A stretch of 64,000 nucleotides of DNA from Prauserella aidingensis (GTDB lineage: Bacteria > Actinomycetota > Actinomycetes > Mycobacteriales > Pseudonocardiaceae). The notes beneath the pieces are model-generated. The model did no database searches. It saw only the letters and a list, made by a program, of their open reading frames with translations, and had not been told where the DNA came from. The translations under genes and the position numbers were made by a program. The DNA is taken from the NCBI RefSeq assembly GCF_024171865.1, contig NZ_JAMTCN010000003.1, positions 124,001 to 188,000 of the forward strand, in the 5' to 3' direction. Of the stretch, positions 9,573-19,198 are shown in pieces; the first letter of the stretch is position 1; each line of letters starts with the position of its first letter.

Positions 9573-10883
9573 ATGGCCGAGCAGGACACCCCGGAGAACA
9601 CGACGCACGTCCCGGCACCCAGCGAGGTGCCGCACACGCAGGCCGCATCCACGGTTCCCGCAGCGGAGCCGCATCCCGAACGCTGGGGCCGCATCGACGA
9701 CGAGGGCGCGGTGTTCGTCCGCACCTCGGAGGGTGAGCGGCGGGTCGGCGTGTGGCAGGCGGGCACCGCCGAGGAAGGCCTGGTCCACTTCGCGCGGCGG
9801 TTCGACGACCTGCGCACCGAGGTGGAACTGCTCGAGACCCGCCTCTCCTCCGGCGCCGGCGACCCGAAGCAGGCACTGAGCAGCGCGACCCAGCTCAAGG
9901 ACGGGCTTCCCGACGCGGCGGTCGTCGGAGACGTCGACGCGCTGGCCGCGAAGCTGGACGCCGTGATCGCCCACGCCGAGCACGCGGTCTCACAGGTCAA
10001 GGAGAAGCGGGAGCAGGCACGCGCCGAGGCCGTCGCCAGGAAGCAGGAGCTCGCCGCGGAGGCGGAACAGATCGCCGCCGAGTCGACCCAGTGGAAGTGG
10101 GCGGGCGACCGGCTCAAGGCGATCCTCGACGAGTGGAAGACGATCAAGGGCATCGACCGCAAGACCGACGACGAGCTGTGGAAACGGTTCTCGAAGGCAC
10201 GCGAGGCGTTCAACCGCAGGCGGGGTTCACACTTCGCCGAGCTGGACAAGCAGCGCGCCACGGCGAAGCGGCGGAAGGAAGAGCTCATCGCCGAGGCCGA
10301 GTCGATGACCGAGTCGACCGACTGGGGCCCGACGGCCGCGCGGTACAAGCAGCTCATGGCGGACTGGAAGGCAGCGGGCCGGGCGCCGAAGGACTCGGAC
10401 GACGCGTTGTGGCAGCGGTTCCGTGCCGCGCAGGACGCCTTCTTCTCGCGCAGGGCGGCGGCGTTCTCCGAGCGGGACGCCGAGTTCGCCGAGAACGCCT
10501 CCCGCAAGGAGGAGCTGCTGGCCGAGGCGGAGAAGATCGACCCGTCGGCGAATCTGGAGGCGGCTCGCTCTCAGCTGCGCCGCATCCAGGAGCAGTGGGA
10601 CGAGATCGGCAAGGTGCCGCGGGAGCGCATCCGCGAGCTCGACGGCAGGCTCAAGGCGGTGCAGGATCGCGTGCGCGGCGCCGAGGAGGCGAAGTGGCGC
10701 CGGACCGACCCCGAGGCGCAGGCGCGCGTCGACCAGTTCCGGGAGAAGGTCGCGCAGTTCGAGGACCAGGCCGCCAAGGCCCGAAGCGCGGGCGACGAGA
10801 AGCGGGCAACGAAGGCCGAGCAGCAGGCGGCGCAGTGGCGCGAGTGGCTGTCGGCCGCGGAGGCCGCGATCGCCGACCGCTGA
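9573..10883 (+). CDS. DUF349 domain protein
   Basis: A 436-residue, highly charged, mostly alpha-helical protein. After an N-terminal Thr/Pro/Ala region and a small RWGRIDDEGAVFVRTSEGERRVG domain come three or more DUF349 repeats marked by recurring W(K/D)xxG and LWxRFxxAxxAF patterns (ILDEWKTIKGIDRKTDDELW, then MADWKAAGRAPKDSDDALW, then QWDEIGKVPRERI). These predict a long coiled-coil-like rod. AAGGAG lies 8 nt before ATG 9573 and fixes the start. Homologues are common in actinobacteria, and I know of no firm function. It converges with the membrane gene at 10960. Confidence 0.9.
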   Translation: MAEQDTPENTTHVPAPSEVPHTQAASTVPAAEPHPERWGRIDDEGAVFVRTSEGERRVGVWQAGTAEEGLVHFARRFDDLRTEVELLETRLSSGAGDPKQALSSATQLKDGLPDAAVVGDVDALAAKLDAVIAHAEHAVSQVKEKREQARAEAVARKQELAAEAEQIAAESTQWKWAGDRLKAILDEWKTIKGIDRKTDDELWKRFSKAREAFNRRRGSHFAELDKQRATAKRRKEELIAEAESMTESTDWGPTAARYKQLMADWKAAGRAPKDSDDALWQRFRAAQDAFFSRRAAAFSERDAEFAENASRKEELLAEAEKIDPSANLEAARSQLRRIQEQWDEIGKVPRERIRELDGRLKAVQDRVRGAEEAKWRRTDPEAQARVDQFREKVAQFEDQAAKARSAGDEKRATKAEQQAAQWREWLSAAEAAIADR

Positions 10884-10959
10884 GCCGATCCGTGTCCGGT
10901 GACACGTCCCGTGTCAGGCGGGGCGCGTCACCGGCCGCGCCGGGCGGGTGGATGTCCGA

Positions 10960-11442
10960 TCAGGTACGCGACCAGGCGAGGCGCGTCCACTGCACGGCCA
11001 GGACGACCACACAGATCCACATGAGGATCATGCCCAGGCCCGGGCCGGTGCCGGGGTGGCCGCTCACGGGTGACGACTGCTGCGACCAGATCGCCAGCAG
11101 CCCGTCCACCGACGACACCCAGCAGCCGACGGTGCAGACCCAGCTGAGCCCCCAGCGGCGGGTGACGAGCGCCGCGGCGGAACCGAGCACGCCGAACAGC
11201 GCGCTGGTCGATGCGAACAGCAGCGGGATCGCGCCGCCGTCGCCCGCGAACATGCGCCAGCCGGGTTCGCCGCCCGCCCACGGCAGCAGCAGCGCGATGA
11301 GCGCCACGAACACGACGACGGCGATCGCGAACCCGGACCGGCCGGGCTCGATGGTCTTCGCCGCCTTCGACACCGTGGCGTCGACGTCGGCTCCCAGCTC
11401 TTCGATCGCCTGGTCACGTTCCTCGTCGGTCACAGTCCGCAT
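10960..11442 (-). CDS. Membrane protein, Rv2732c-like
   Basis: A 160-residue integral membrane protein with four likely spans ([78 protein letters not shown]) after a charged N-terminus ([19 protein letters not shown]). It overlaps the miaB 3' end by 13 bp and is likely cotranscribed with it, matching the miaB-Rv2732c order in Mycobacterium. No function is known to me. It is convergent with the DUF349 gene. Confidence 0.85.
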   Translation of the reverse strand: MRTVTDEERDQAIEELGADVDATVSKAAKTIEPGRSGFAIAVVVFVALIALLLPWAGGEPGWRMFAGDGGAIPLLFASTSALFGVLGSAAALVTRRWGLSWVCTVGCWVSSVDGLLAIWSQQSSPVSGHPGTGPGLGMILMWICVVVLAVQWTRLAWSRT

Positions 11443-12914
11443 CCCGTCGCCGTGGTGGCCGCGACCGGTTCGGCGGGTGCGCCGAAGCTCGGCAGGCCGA
11501 GGCTGACGCCGTCGGTCTTGGGCCGCTGTCCCGCCTCTGCGTTGTCGCCCGCGCGGGTTCTGCGGTGGCTGAGCAGGTCGCCGTCGGCCACGAGGTGGTG
11601 CGGCGCGGCGTAGGTGACCGTGGTCTCGACGATGTCGCCGGGGCGCACGGCCGTGTCGATCTCGGGGCCGGTGGGCGTGAAGTGCACGAGCCTGCCGTCG
11701 CGGGCACGCCCGCTCATGCGCTGTGTCTCCGCGTCCTTGCGGCCTTCGCCGGTGGCGACGAGCAGTTCGACGCGCCTGCCGACCTGCTTGCGGTTCTCCT
11801 CCCAGGAGATCTCGTCCTGCAGGGCGACGAGGCGTTCGTAGCGCTCCTGGACGACCTCCTTGGGCAGCTGACCCTCGAGCTCGGCCGCCGGCGTGCCGGG
11901 CCGCTTCGAGTACTGGAACGTGAACGCGCTCGAGAAACGGGCCCGGCGCACCACCTCGAGTGTCTGCTCGAAGTCCTCCTCGGTCTCCCCGGGGAAGCCG
12001 ACGATGATGTCGGTGGTGATCGCGGCGTCGGGCATCGCGGCGCGCACCTTGTCCAGGATGGACAGGAACCGTTCCGAGCGGTACGAGCGGCGCATCGCCT
12101 TGAGGATCCGGTCCGAGCCGGATTGCAGCGGCATGTGCAGCTGGTGGCAGACGTTGGGCGTCTCGGCCATCGCGTCGATCACGTCGTCGGTGAACGCGGC
12201 CGGGTGCGGCGAGGTGAACCGCACGCGCTCCAGCCCCTCGACCGAACCGCACGAGCGCAGCAGCTTGCCGAAGGCGTGCCGGTCGCCGAATTCGACCCCG
12301 TAGGAGTTGACGTTCTGGCCGAGCAGCGTCACCTCGAGCACGCCCTCGGCGACGAGCGCCTCGACCTCGGCCAGGATCTCGCCCGGTCTGCGGTCGCGTT
12401 CCTTGCCGCGCAGCGACGGCACGATGCAGAACGTGCACGTGTTGTTACAGCCGACGGAGATCGACACCCAGCCCGAGTAGGCCGAGTCGCGCCGGGCGGG
12501 CAGCGTGGACGGGAACGTCTCGAGTGCTTCGAGGATCTCGACCTCGGCCTCGGCGTTGTGGCGGGCGCGCTCGAGCAGCGTGGGCAGCGACCCGATGTTG
12601 TGGGTGCCGAACACGACGTCGACCCAGGGGGCGCGCTTGACGATGTCGCCGCGGTCCTTCTGGGCGAGACACCCGCCGACCGCGATCTGCATGCCGGGGT
12701 TCTCGTTCTTGCGGGCGCGCAGGTGACCGAGGTTGCCGTACAGTTTGTTGTCGGCGTTCTCCCGCACGGCACACGTGTTGAGCACGACGACATCGGCGGC
12801 GTCGCCCTCGGCCGCTGCGACGTACCCCGCGTCCTCCAGTTGTCCCGCGAGACGCTCGGAGTCGTGGACGTTCATCTGGCAGCCGAAAGTGCGGATGGAG
12901 TACGAGCGGGTCAC
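11430..12914 (-). CDS. miaB: tRNA-2-methylthio-N6-dimethylallyladenosine synthase
   Basis: A 494-residue radical-SAM methylthiotransferase acting on i6A37 made by MiaA. The N-terminal UPF0004 domain has three cluster cysteines (FGCQMN at 10-15, [16 protein letters not shown]). The radical-SAM motif CNNTCTFC is at about 155-162, and a C-terminal TRAM domain follows ([14 protein letters not shown] to ETTVTY). The last 50 residues after TRAM are not conserved in the family core. The start [15 protein letters not shown] matches the family closely. It is divergent from gluA. Confidence 0.97.
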   Translation of the reverse strand: MTRSYSIRTFGCQMNVHDSERLAGQLEDAGYVAAAEGDAADVVVLNTCAVRENADNKLYGNLGHLRARKNENPGMQIAVGGCLAQKDRGDIVKRAPWVDVVFGTHNIGSLPTLLERARHNAEAEVEILEALETFPSTLPARRDSAYSGWVSISVGCNNTCTFCIVPSLRGKERDRRPGEILAEVEALVAEGVLEVTLLGQNVNSYGVEFGDRHAFGKLLRSCGSVEGLERVRFTSPHPAAFTDDVIDAMAETPNVCHQLHMPLQSGSDRILKAMRRSYRSERFLSILDKVRAAMPDAAITTDIIVGFPGETEEDFEQTLEVVRRARFSSAFTFQYSKRPGTPAAELEGQLPKEVVQERYERLVALQDEISWEENRKQVGRRVELLVATGEGRKDAETQRMSGRARDGRLVHFTPTGPEIDTAVRPGDIVETTVTYAAPHHLVADGDLLSHRRTRAGDNAEAGQRPKTDGVSLGLPSFGAPAEPVAATTATGCGL

Positions 12915-13127
12915 GCCTTCCAGGGTAAACAGCCCCTCGACTCAGCGCCGAGGGCCCGGTGGCTTAGGCTCTCCGCCCAGCGACTCCGGTCACGCGCAGT
13001 AGGCAAAGCCGGGTGAAAGATTGCGATTTGACTTAAATGGCGCACCGGGATTGGCCCCATGGTGTTCAATTCCGGGGTTGCCGGACATGCTCGTCGAACC
13101 GGCAGCTCACCGTTATGGAGGCAAGAT

Positions 13128-13910
13128 TTGAGTACCGAGGCGTCCGGCTCCGGCGACGCGGCCACGGCCACCACCCCGCCGATGATCAAGGCGGAGTCCG
13201 TGGACAAGTACTTCGGCGACCTGCACGTGCTGAAGGACATCGACCTCGAGGTCCCGCGTGGGCAGGTCGTGGTCGTGCTGGGGCCGTCCGGGTCGGGTAA
13301 ATCGACCCTCTGCCGCGCCATCAACCGTCTCGAGCCGATCGACTCGGGTTCGATCGAGGTCGACGGCGAACCGCTGCCCGCCGAGGGCAAAGCCCTCGCC
13401 GCGCTGCGTGCCGACGTCGGCATGGTGTTTCAGCAGTTCAACCTGTTCGCACACAAATCGATCGTCGAGAACGTCACGCTCGGCCCGGTCAAGGTCCGCA
13501 AGGTGTCGCAGAGCGAGGCGCGCACCACCGCGATGGAACTGCTCGAACGCGTGGGCATCGCCGACCAGGCCGACAAGTACCCGGCACAGCTCTCCGGCGG
13601 TCAGCAACAGCGTGCGGCGATCGCCCGCGCACTGGCGATGAAGCCGAAGGTCATGTTGTTCGACGAGCCGACCTCCGCGCTGGACCCCGAGATGGTGCAG
13701 GAGGTGCTCGACACGATGACCTCGCTCGCCGACGAGGGCATGACGATGGTCGTCGTCACGCACGAGATGGGCTTCGCCCGGCGGGCGGCCCACCGCGTGA
13801 TCTTCATGGCCGACGGCGAGGTCGTCGAGGATTCGACCCCCGAGGACTTCTTCTCCAACCCGAAGTCCGACAGGGCGAAGGACTTCCTCGGCAAGATCCT
13901 CACCCACTGA
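13128..13910 (+). CDS. gluA: Glutamate ABC transporter ATP-binding protein
   Basis: A 260-residue ATPase of the polar amino acid family. It shows Walker [10 protein letters not shown], the Q-loop [12 protein letters not shown], signature LSGGQQQR, Walker [16 protein letters not shown] and the switch VTHEMGF. TTG 13128 is preferred because GGAGG ends about 8 nt upstream, and an ATG further up lacks a Shine-Dalgarno. It is the first gene of gluABCD, which imports glutamate in Corynebacterium and relatives. Upstream (12915-13127) is an AT-richer stretch with TTGACT at about 13029 that could be a -35 element, without a clear -10. Confidence 0.95.
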   Translation: MSTEASGSGDAATATTPPMIKAESVDKYFGDLHVLKDIDLEVPRGQVVVVLGPSGSGKSTLCRAINRLEPIDSGSIEVDGEPLPAEGKALAALRADVGMVFQQFNLFAHKSIVENVTLGPVKVRKVSQSEARTTAMELLERVGIADQADKYPAQLSGGQQQRAAIARALAMKPKVMLFDEPTSALDPEMVQEVLDTMTSLADEGMTMVVVTHEMGFARRAAHRVIFMADGEVVEDSTPEDFFSNPKSDRAKDFLGKILTH

Positions 13911-13961
13911 TCACCTGCACGTCCCGACCCCGAGGCACCGCCGAGCGGGTCCTGTCCGGAA

Positions 13962-13978
13962 CCCCGCCACAAGCGGGG
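13962..13978 (+). promoter_or_regulatory. Intercistronic hairpin gluA-gluB
   Basis: A 6-bp perfect stem (CCCCGC/GCGGGG) with a 5-nt loop in the 92-nt gap between gluA and gluB. It could shape relative expression or mRNA stability. The role is inferred. Confidence 0.4.
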
Positions 13979-14002
13979 CGAACCACATGGAAGGAACACG
14001 AC

Positions 14003-14860
14003 ATGCGTTTCAGCCGAGTACTGCGTACCGGCGCCCTGGTGGCGGCGGTCGGCCTGACGCTCGCGGCCTGCGGTCAGCCCAACAGTGAGGAGGACGCGAA
14101 CAAGTCGCTCGTCCAGCGTGCCGAGGACAACGGTGCCCTCACCGTCGGCATCAAGATCGACCAGCCCGGGCTCGGCCTGAAGAAGCCCGACGGCTCGTAC
14201 GAGGGCTTCGACGTCGACGTCGCGAAGTACGTCGCCAAGGAGCTGGGTGTCGAGGAGGGCGACATCGAGTTCACCGAAACCCCGTCCGCTCAGCGCGAGA
14301 ACATGATCCAGAACGGCGACGTCGACATGATCGTCGCCAGTTACTCGATCACTCCCGAGCGGGACGAGGCGGTCGACTTCGCGGGCCCGTACTTCCTGGC
14401 CCACCAGGACCTGCTCGTCCGGAAGGGCGACAACTCGATCCAGAGTGCCGAGGACCTCAACAAGAACAAGAAGCTCTGCTCGGTCCGCGGCTCGACCTCG
14501 GCGCAGAACGTCAAGAACGATTTCGCGCCGAACGCGCAGCTGCAGGAGTACGGCGGCTACTCCGAGTGCCTCACCGGCCTGGAGAACAAGGCCATCGACG
14601 CGATGACCACCGACGACACCATCCTCGCGGGCTACGCGGCCCAGCAGCCCGGCAAGTTCCAGCTGGCGGGCGCCGAGCTGAGCAACGAGAACTACGGCAT
14701 CGGCCTGCGTGAGGGCGACTCCGAGGGCAAGCAGGCGCTCGACGAGGCGATCCAGAAGATGATCGACTCCGGTGAGTGGAAGAAGGCCGCCGAGAAGCAC
14801 TTCGGGCCTGCCGGTTACGAGGTCCCGGAGGCGCCGACCGTCGGTGAAGTGGTCGAGTAA
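14003..14860 (+). CDS. gluB: Glutamate-binding lipoprotein
   Basis: A 285-residue periplasmic-type binding protein anchored by a lipid: the signal peptide ends in the lipobox LAAC (Cys23). A family 3 solute-binding domain follows, with LTVGIKIDQPGLG, YEGFDVDVAKYVAKEL, TPSAQRENMIQNGDVDMIV and YFLAHQDLLV as the recognisable strands. An acidic/Ser linker follows the lipid-anchored Cys. GGAAGGA lies just upstream of ATG 14003. It delivers glutamate to GluCD. Confidence 0.95.
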   Translation: MRFSRVLRTGALVAAVGLTLAACGQPNSEEDANKSLVQRAEDNGALTVGIKIDQPGLGLKKPDGSYEGFDVDVAKYVAKELGVEEGDIEFTETPSAQRENMIQNGDVDMIVASYSITPERDEAVDFAGPYFLAHQDLLVRKGDNSIQSAEDLNKNKKLCSVRGSTSAQNVKNDFAPNAQLQEYGGYSECLTGLENKAIDAMTTDDTILAGYAAQQPGKFQLAGAELSNENYGIGLREGDSEGKQALDEAIQKMIDSGEWKKAAEKHFGPAGYEVPEAPTVGEVVE

Positions 14861-14883
14861 CTGACCTGAGACAGCAACCGGAT

Positions 14884-14922
14884 CGAGCTCGGGCCCGCCT
14901 CAACCGGGTCGGCCCGGGCTCG
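14884..14922 (+). promoter_or_regulatory. Intercistronic hairpin gluB-gluC
   Basis: A 12-bp stem with one mismatch (CGAGCTCGGGCC against GGCCCGGGCTCG) and a 15-nt loop between gluB and gluC. A stem here fits the common pattern of higher expression of the binding protein than of the permeases. The role is inferred. Confidence 0.5.
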
Positions 14923-14945
14923 TTCGGTGTCCGGAGGAGCACCAC

Positions 14946-15614
14946 GTGTTCGATTTCCTGACCGAGTACGACGTACTCGGCGCCTTCTGGGTCACCGTGC
15001 AGCTCACCGTGTACTCGGCGATCGGTTCGCTGATCTGGGGGACGATCCTCGCCGGGATGCGGGTCAGCCCTGTCCCCATCATGCGGGCGTTCGGCACGGC
15101 GTACGTCAACATCGTGCGGAACATCCCGCTGACCCTGGTCATCATCGCGATGTCCCTCGGTCTGTACCAGACGCTGAACATCGCGCTGGGCGGCGGCACC
15201 ATCACGACGACCAACTTCCGGCTGGCCGTTCTCGGTTTCGTGCTGTACACGTCGACGTTCGTGTGCGAGTCGCTGCGCTCGGGCATCAACACCGTCCCGG
15301 TCGGACAGGCCGAGGCGGCGCGGGCGCTGGGCCTCAATTTCGGCCAGGTCCTGCGCATGATCGTGCTGCCGCAGGCGTTCCGGTCCGTGATCGGCCCGTT
15401 GACCAGCGTGCTGATCGCCCTCACCAAGAACACGACGGTGGCCAGCACCATCGGAGTCGCCGAGGCCTCGCTTCTCATGAGTGAGATGACCGAGAACGAG
15501 AGCGACGTCATCGGGCTGGTGTTCATGGTCTTCGCGATGGGCTTCGTGATCCTGACCCTGCCCGCCGGACTTCTGCTGGGCCGGCTCGCCAAGAAAGCGG
15601 CGGTGAAACGATGA
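14946..15614 (+). CDS. gluC: Glutamate ABC transporter permease
   Basis: A 222-residue inner-membrane permease of the HisMQ family starting at GTG 14946 after CGGAGGAGC. About five spans, with the EAA loop EAARALGLNFGQVLRMIVLPQA, which docks on GluA, at about residues 123-145. It overlaps gluD by 4 bp (ATGA), so the two permeases are made together and probably form a heterodimer. Confidence 0.95.
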   Translation: MFDFLTEYDVLGAFWVTVQLTVYSAIGSLIWGTILAGMRVSPVPIMRAFGTAYVNIVRNIPLTLVIIAMSLGLYQTLNIALGGGTITTTNFRLAVLGFVLYTSTFVCESLRSGINTVPVGQAEAARALGLNFGQVLRMIVLPQAFRSVIGPLTSVLIALTKNTTVASTIGVAEASLLMSEMTENESDVIGLVFMVFAMGFVILTLPAGLLLGRLAKKAAVKR

Positions 15615-16486
15615 GCGCTCCCTCCGTCCTCTACGACGTACCGGGACCGAAGGCCAAGGCACGCAACGCCGTCTACACGGTGCTGTTCCTCGCCGCCCTC
15701 GCCGGCGTCGCTTGGTGGATCATTGCGACGCTGGCCGAGAAGGACCAGCTCACGTGGGAGAAATGGGGGCCGTTCTTCACCGACGGACAGGTGTGGACGA
15801 CCTTCATCTTCCCGGGACTGCTGAACACTCTGCTCGCCGCAGGGCTGGCGATCGTGATCGCCCTGCCCCTCGGCTCGCTGTTCGGCATCCTCCGGCTGTC
15901 GGATCACGTGTGGGTCCGCGTGCCGGCAGGGACCGTGGTGGAGTTCTTCCGCGCCGTCCCCGTGCTGATCCTCATGGTCTTCGCCGACCAGTTCTACTCC
16001 GAGTACACCGACATCGACTCGGACTACCGGCCGCTGGTGGCCGTGGTCACGGCGCTGGTGCTGTACAACGGAGCCGTGCTCGCCGAGGTGGTGCGTGCGG
16101 GCATCCAGTCGCTGCCAGCGGGCCAGACCGAGGCGGCCAAGGCGATCGGCATGCGCAAGACGCAGACCATGACGAACGTGTTGTTGCCGCAAGCGGTCAC
16201 CTCGATGCTGCCCGCGATCGTCAGCCAGCTCGTCGTGATCCTGAAGGACACCGCGCTGGGTGGTGCGGCGCTGGGCTTCGCGGATCTGTTCAACCAGATC
16301 CGGCCGATCGCGAACAACTACTTCGCGAACACGATCGCCACCATGACGATCGTCGCGCTGATCTACATCGTGCTGAACAATGTGCTCACGTTCGGCGCGG
16401 GCTGGCTGGAAAAGTGGTCTCGGCAGCGCAAGACGAGCACGGGCGCCGTGGTGAAGCCGGTCGACGACAACGGCCGCAACGTGTAG
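15611..16486 (+). CDS. gluD: Glutamate ABC transporter permease
   Basis: A 291-residue permease, partner of GluC. The N-terminal 25 residues are cytoplasmic, followed by a first span and a soluble segment (LAEKDQLTWEKWGPFFTDGQ), then the HisMQ core with the EAA loop TEAAKAIGMRKTQTMTNVLL (about 174-193). The C-terminal tail is basic. The last gene of the operon, followed by a strong hairpin. Confidence 0.95.
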   Translation: MSAPSVLYDVPGPKAKARNAVYTVLFLAALAGVAWWIIATLAEKDQLTWEKWGPFFTDGQVWTTFIFPGLLNTLLAAGLAIVIALPLGSLFGILRLSDHVWVRVPAGTVVEFFRAVPVLILMVFADQFYSEYTDIDSDYRPLVAVVTALVLYNGAVLAEVVRAGIQSLPAGQTEAAKAIGMRKTQTMTNVLLPQAVTSMLPAIVSQLVVILKDTALGGAALGFADLFNQIRPIANNYFANTIATMTIVALIYIVLNNVLTFGAGWLEKWSRQRKTSTGAVVKPVDDNGRNV

Positions 16487-16516
16487 CCGGTCCGACCGGT
16501 TCGGGTTCCGACGAAG

Positions 16517-16560
16517 AAGGGTCGGCCGCCTCGTCGATGGCGAGGCGGCCGACCCTTTCT
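16517..16560 (+). terminator. Terminator of gluABCD
   Basis: A perfect 17-bp stem (left arm 16517-16533, right arm 16541-16557) with a 7-nt loop, followed by TCT. One of the strongest hairpins in the window. Between it and recX (16561-16719) a 15-bp motif (AGCCGATGGCGAGGC-like) is repeated about three times at 16617-16661. Confidence 0.88.
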
Positions 16561-16719
16561 CATACGCCTCGAGTTCTCGTTCGCCTCGAGTCGCCGCCGA
16601 AACAAGGCACCGATCGCGAGGCCGATGGCGGAGCAGCCGATGGCGAGGCAGCCGACGGCGATGTACCGGACCGCCTGTGCTCGGGGCGGTCCGACGGGGC
16701 AGGCGTTGGCCCGCCGCGG

Positions 16720-17292
16720 TCAGTCCGGGGTGGCGTCGTCGAGCGGGGTCGATTCGGCTCCGGCGTTGCGGAGTTCCTCGCGGACGACGCCGTAGGACAG
16801 CCCCTGCGGGTAGCCCTTGCGCGCGAGCATGCCCAGCAGCCGGCGCGTGGCCTTCTGCTCGTCGACACCCGTCATCGTTCGCAGCTTCTTGCGGACGAGT
16901 TCCCGCGCGCGTTCCTCCTCGGCGTTCGCGTCGATCTCCCCCGTCGCCTCGGCAGCCACCTCGCTGTCGACGCCTTTCCTGCGGAGCTCGGCGACCAGCG
17001 CCCGCTTGGCCAGGCCCTGGTAGGTGTGGCGCGAACGCACCCAGGTCTCGGCGAACGCCGCGTCGTCGATCAGTCCGGCGTCGTCGAGCTTGCGCAGCAG
17101 CTCGTCGCAGACCTCGCCGTCGAAGCCCTTCCGCACCAGCGCCGACCGCAGTTCCTGCTTGGTGCGAGGCCGGGCGGCCAGCAGGTCGAAGCAGACCTCC
17201 TTGGCCTTCCGCCTCGCTTCCTCCGGCGGCAGCTCGGGCACGGGGGCACGAGCGCGCGAACGCCCCGCACCCTCCGCATCCGGTTCGTTCAT
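16720..17292 (-). CDS. recX: Regulatory protein RecX
   Basis: A 190-residue helical protein that binds RecA filaments and limits their growth. It shows the three-helix RecX repeats (ARPRTKQELRSALVRKGFD, then DDAAFAETWVRSRHTYQG, then ATRRLLGMLARKGY). ATG 17292 is chosen over GTG 17298 because AGGGA sits 7 nt before the ATG and only 1 nt before the GTG. It begins 12 nt after the recA stop, so the two are cotranscribed and would be induced together from the LexA-controlled promoter. Confidence 0.94.
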   Translation of the reverse strand: MNEPDAEGAGRSRARAPVPELPPEEARRKAKEVCFDLLAARPRTKQELRSALVRKGFDGEVCDELLRKLDDAGLIDDAAFAETWVRSRHTYQGLAKRALVAELRRKGVDSEVAAEATGEIDANAEEERARELVRKKLRTMTGVDEQKATRRLLGMLARKGYPQGLSYGVVREELRNAGAESTPLDDATPD

Positions 17293-17303
17293 CGACACGT
17301 CCC

Positions 17304-18449
<1,146 letters not shown>

Positions 18450-18483
18450 GGAACCCACCTCATTGGCCTTCGCGGTTGCTGTA

Positions 18484-18545
18484 TCCGACGTTGCTGTGTG
18501 TCCGACGTTGCCGGGTCCGACATTGCCGGGACCGACGTTGCCGTG
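18484..18545. repeat. 15-bp tandem repeat in the recA leader
   Basis: Three exact-register units (18501, 18516, 18531) of TCCGACGTTGCCGGG with one or two substitutions, preceded by a related 17-bp unit at 18484. They lie 35-97 nt upstream of the recA ATG, inside its probable 5' leader. Confidence 0.75.
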
Positions 18546-18699
18546 TCCGGGTCGTGCTCGCGGCGGCACCGGGTCGGTGCACGCATGCCGGGGTCACGTG
18601 TGCCGGTCGCCGGGGGCCGACACTACGGGCGGGGTCCGACAGTCGGCGCGAGTCACGCTGAATCTGTGGACAGCCAACCCCGATGTGGACAACATCCTA

Positions 18700-18715
18700 G
18701 AGAACATCTGTTCGA
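18700..18715. promoter_or_regulatory. LexA (SOS) box upstream of recA
   Basis: GAGAACATCTGTTCGA matches the actinobacterial SOS consensus TCGAAC-N4-GTTCGA at the GAAC and GTTCGA core. It lies in the 308-bp gap between recA and the DUF3046 gene, 251 bp before the recA ATG. LexA control of recA is established for the family. The site call is from sequence only. Confidence 0.85.
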
Positions 18716-18756
18716 GATCGGAAGCGACACCCCGATGCGGTAAGATCTTTCGCCCC

Positions 18757-18951
18757 TCACCGGCGCTCGGCGGGGACCTCGAACTCCGTGCAGACCTGCT
18801 TCCAGATCTCCTTCGCGGGCACGCCCGCCTCGAGCGCCTGCTCGACGGTCCGGCCGTCGAGACCACTCAGCACGTGGTCCTTGGCCAGCATCTCCGCCCT
18901 GGTGGCGCCGAACTCGTCGGCCATCAGCCGACGAAACACCGTGATCCGCAT
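18757..18951 (-). CDS. DUF3046 protein
   Basis: A 64-residue small protein found directly upstream of recA in many actinobacteria (Rv2738c position). The sequence begins MRITVFRRLMADEFG and contains LAKDHVLSGLDGRTVEQALEAG and a C-terminal WKQVCTEFEVP segment. It is helical, with no transmembrane span. The ATG at 18951 gives exactly the family length. Function unknown to me. It is divergent from the small membrane ORF at 18995. Confidence 0.88.
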   Translation of the reverse strand: MRITVFRRLMADEFGATRAEMLAKDHVLSGLDGRTVEQALEAGVPAKEIWKQVCTEFEVPAERR

Positions 18952-18994
18952 CGAGGCCAGCGTAGTCGCGGGCCGGCGTCGTATCGTGGGCGCC

Positions 18995-19108
18995 ATGCCA
19001 CCTGACTCCGGCCTGGGCTCCACCGCACTCACGCTGGCCGCCATCGCCACGGTGACGGCCACACTCGTCGTACTGCTCGTACAGGCCCGGCGTAACCGGC
19101 GGAAATGA
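18995..19108 (+). CDS. Small single-span membrane protein
   Basis: A 37-codon ORF encoding a hydrophilic start, one hydrophobic stretch (LTLAAIATVTATLVVLLVQA) and a basic tail RRNRRK, i.e. a typical tail-charged single-span peptide. Third codon positions are strongly GC biased, as in real genes here. It lies between divergent DUF3046 and the helicase gene, 90 bp before the latter. No homologue recognised. No convincing Shine-Dalgarno, so confidence is moderate. Confidence 0.45.
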   Translation: MPPDSGLGSTALTLAAIATVTATLVVLLVQARRNRRK

Positions 19109-19198
19109 CCGCCGCAGGAGGTGCGGGCCCACGGGCCGGACTCCCGGCCGCACCCGGCCCGCACCCGGAATGTCGGTGACCCGCCGCATCATGGAGAC

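Noticed and set aside
10891-10915. Alternating GTGTC/GACAC hairpins after the DUF349 gene as a regulatory switch
   Set aside because: Short 5-6-bp stems between convergent genes are more simply a weak termination region.
18450-18569. Longer recA start with a Gly-Asn-Val-Gly repeat
   Set aside because: A clear GAGGTGGG site precedes ATG 18449, and RecA proteins do not carry this extension.
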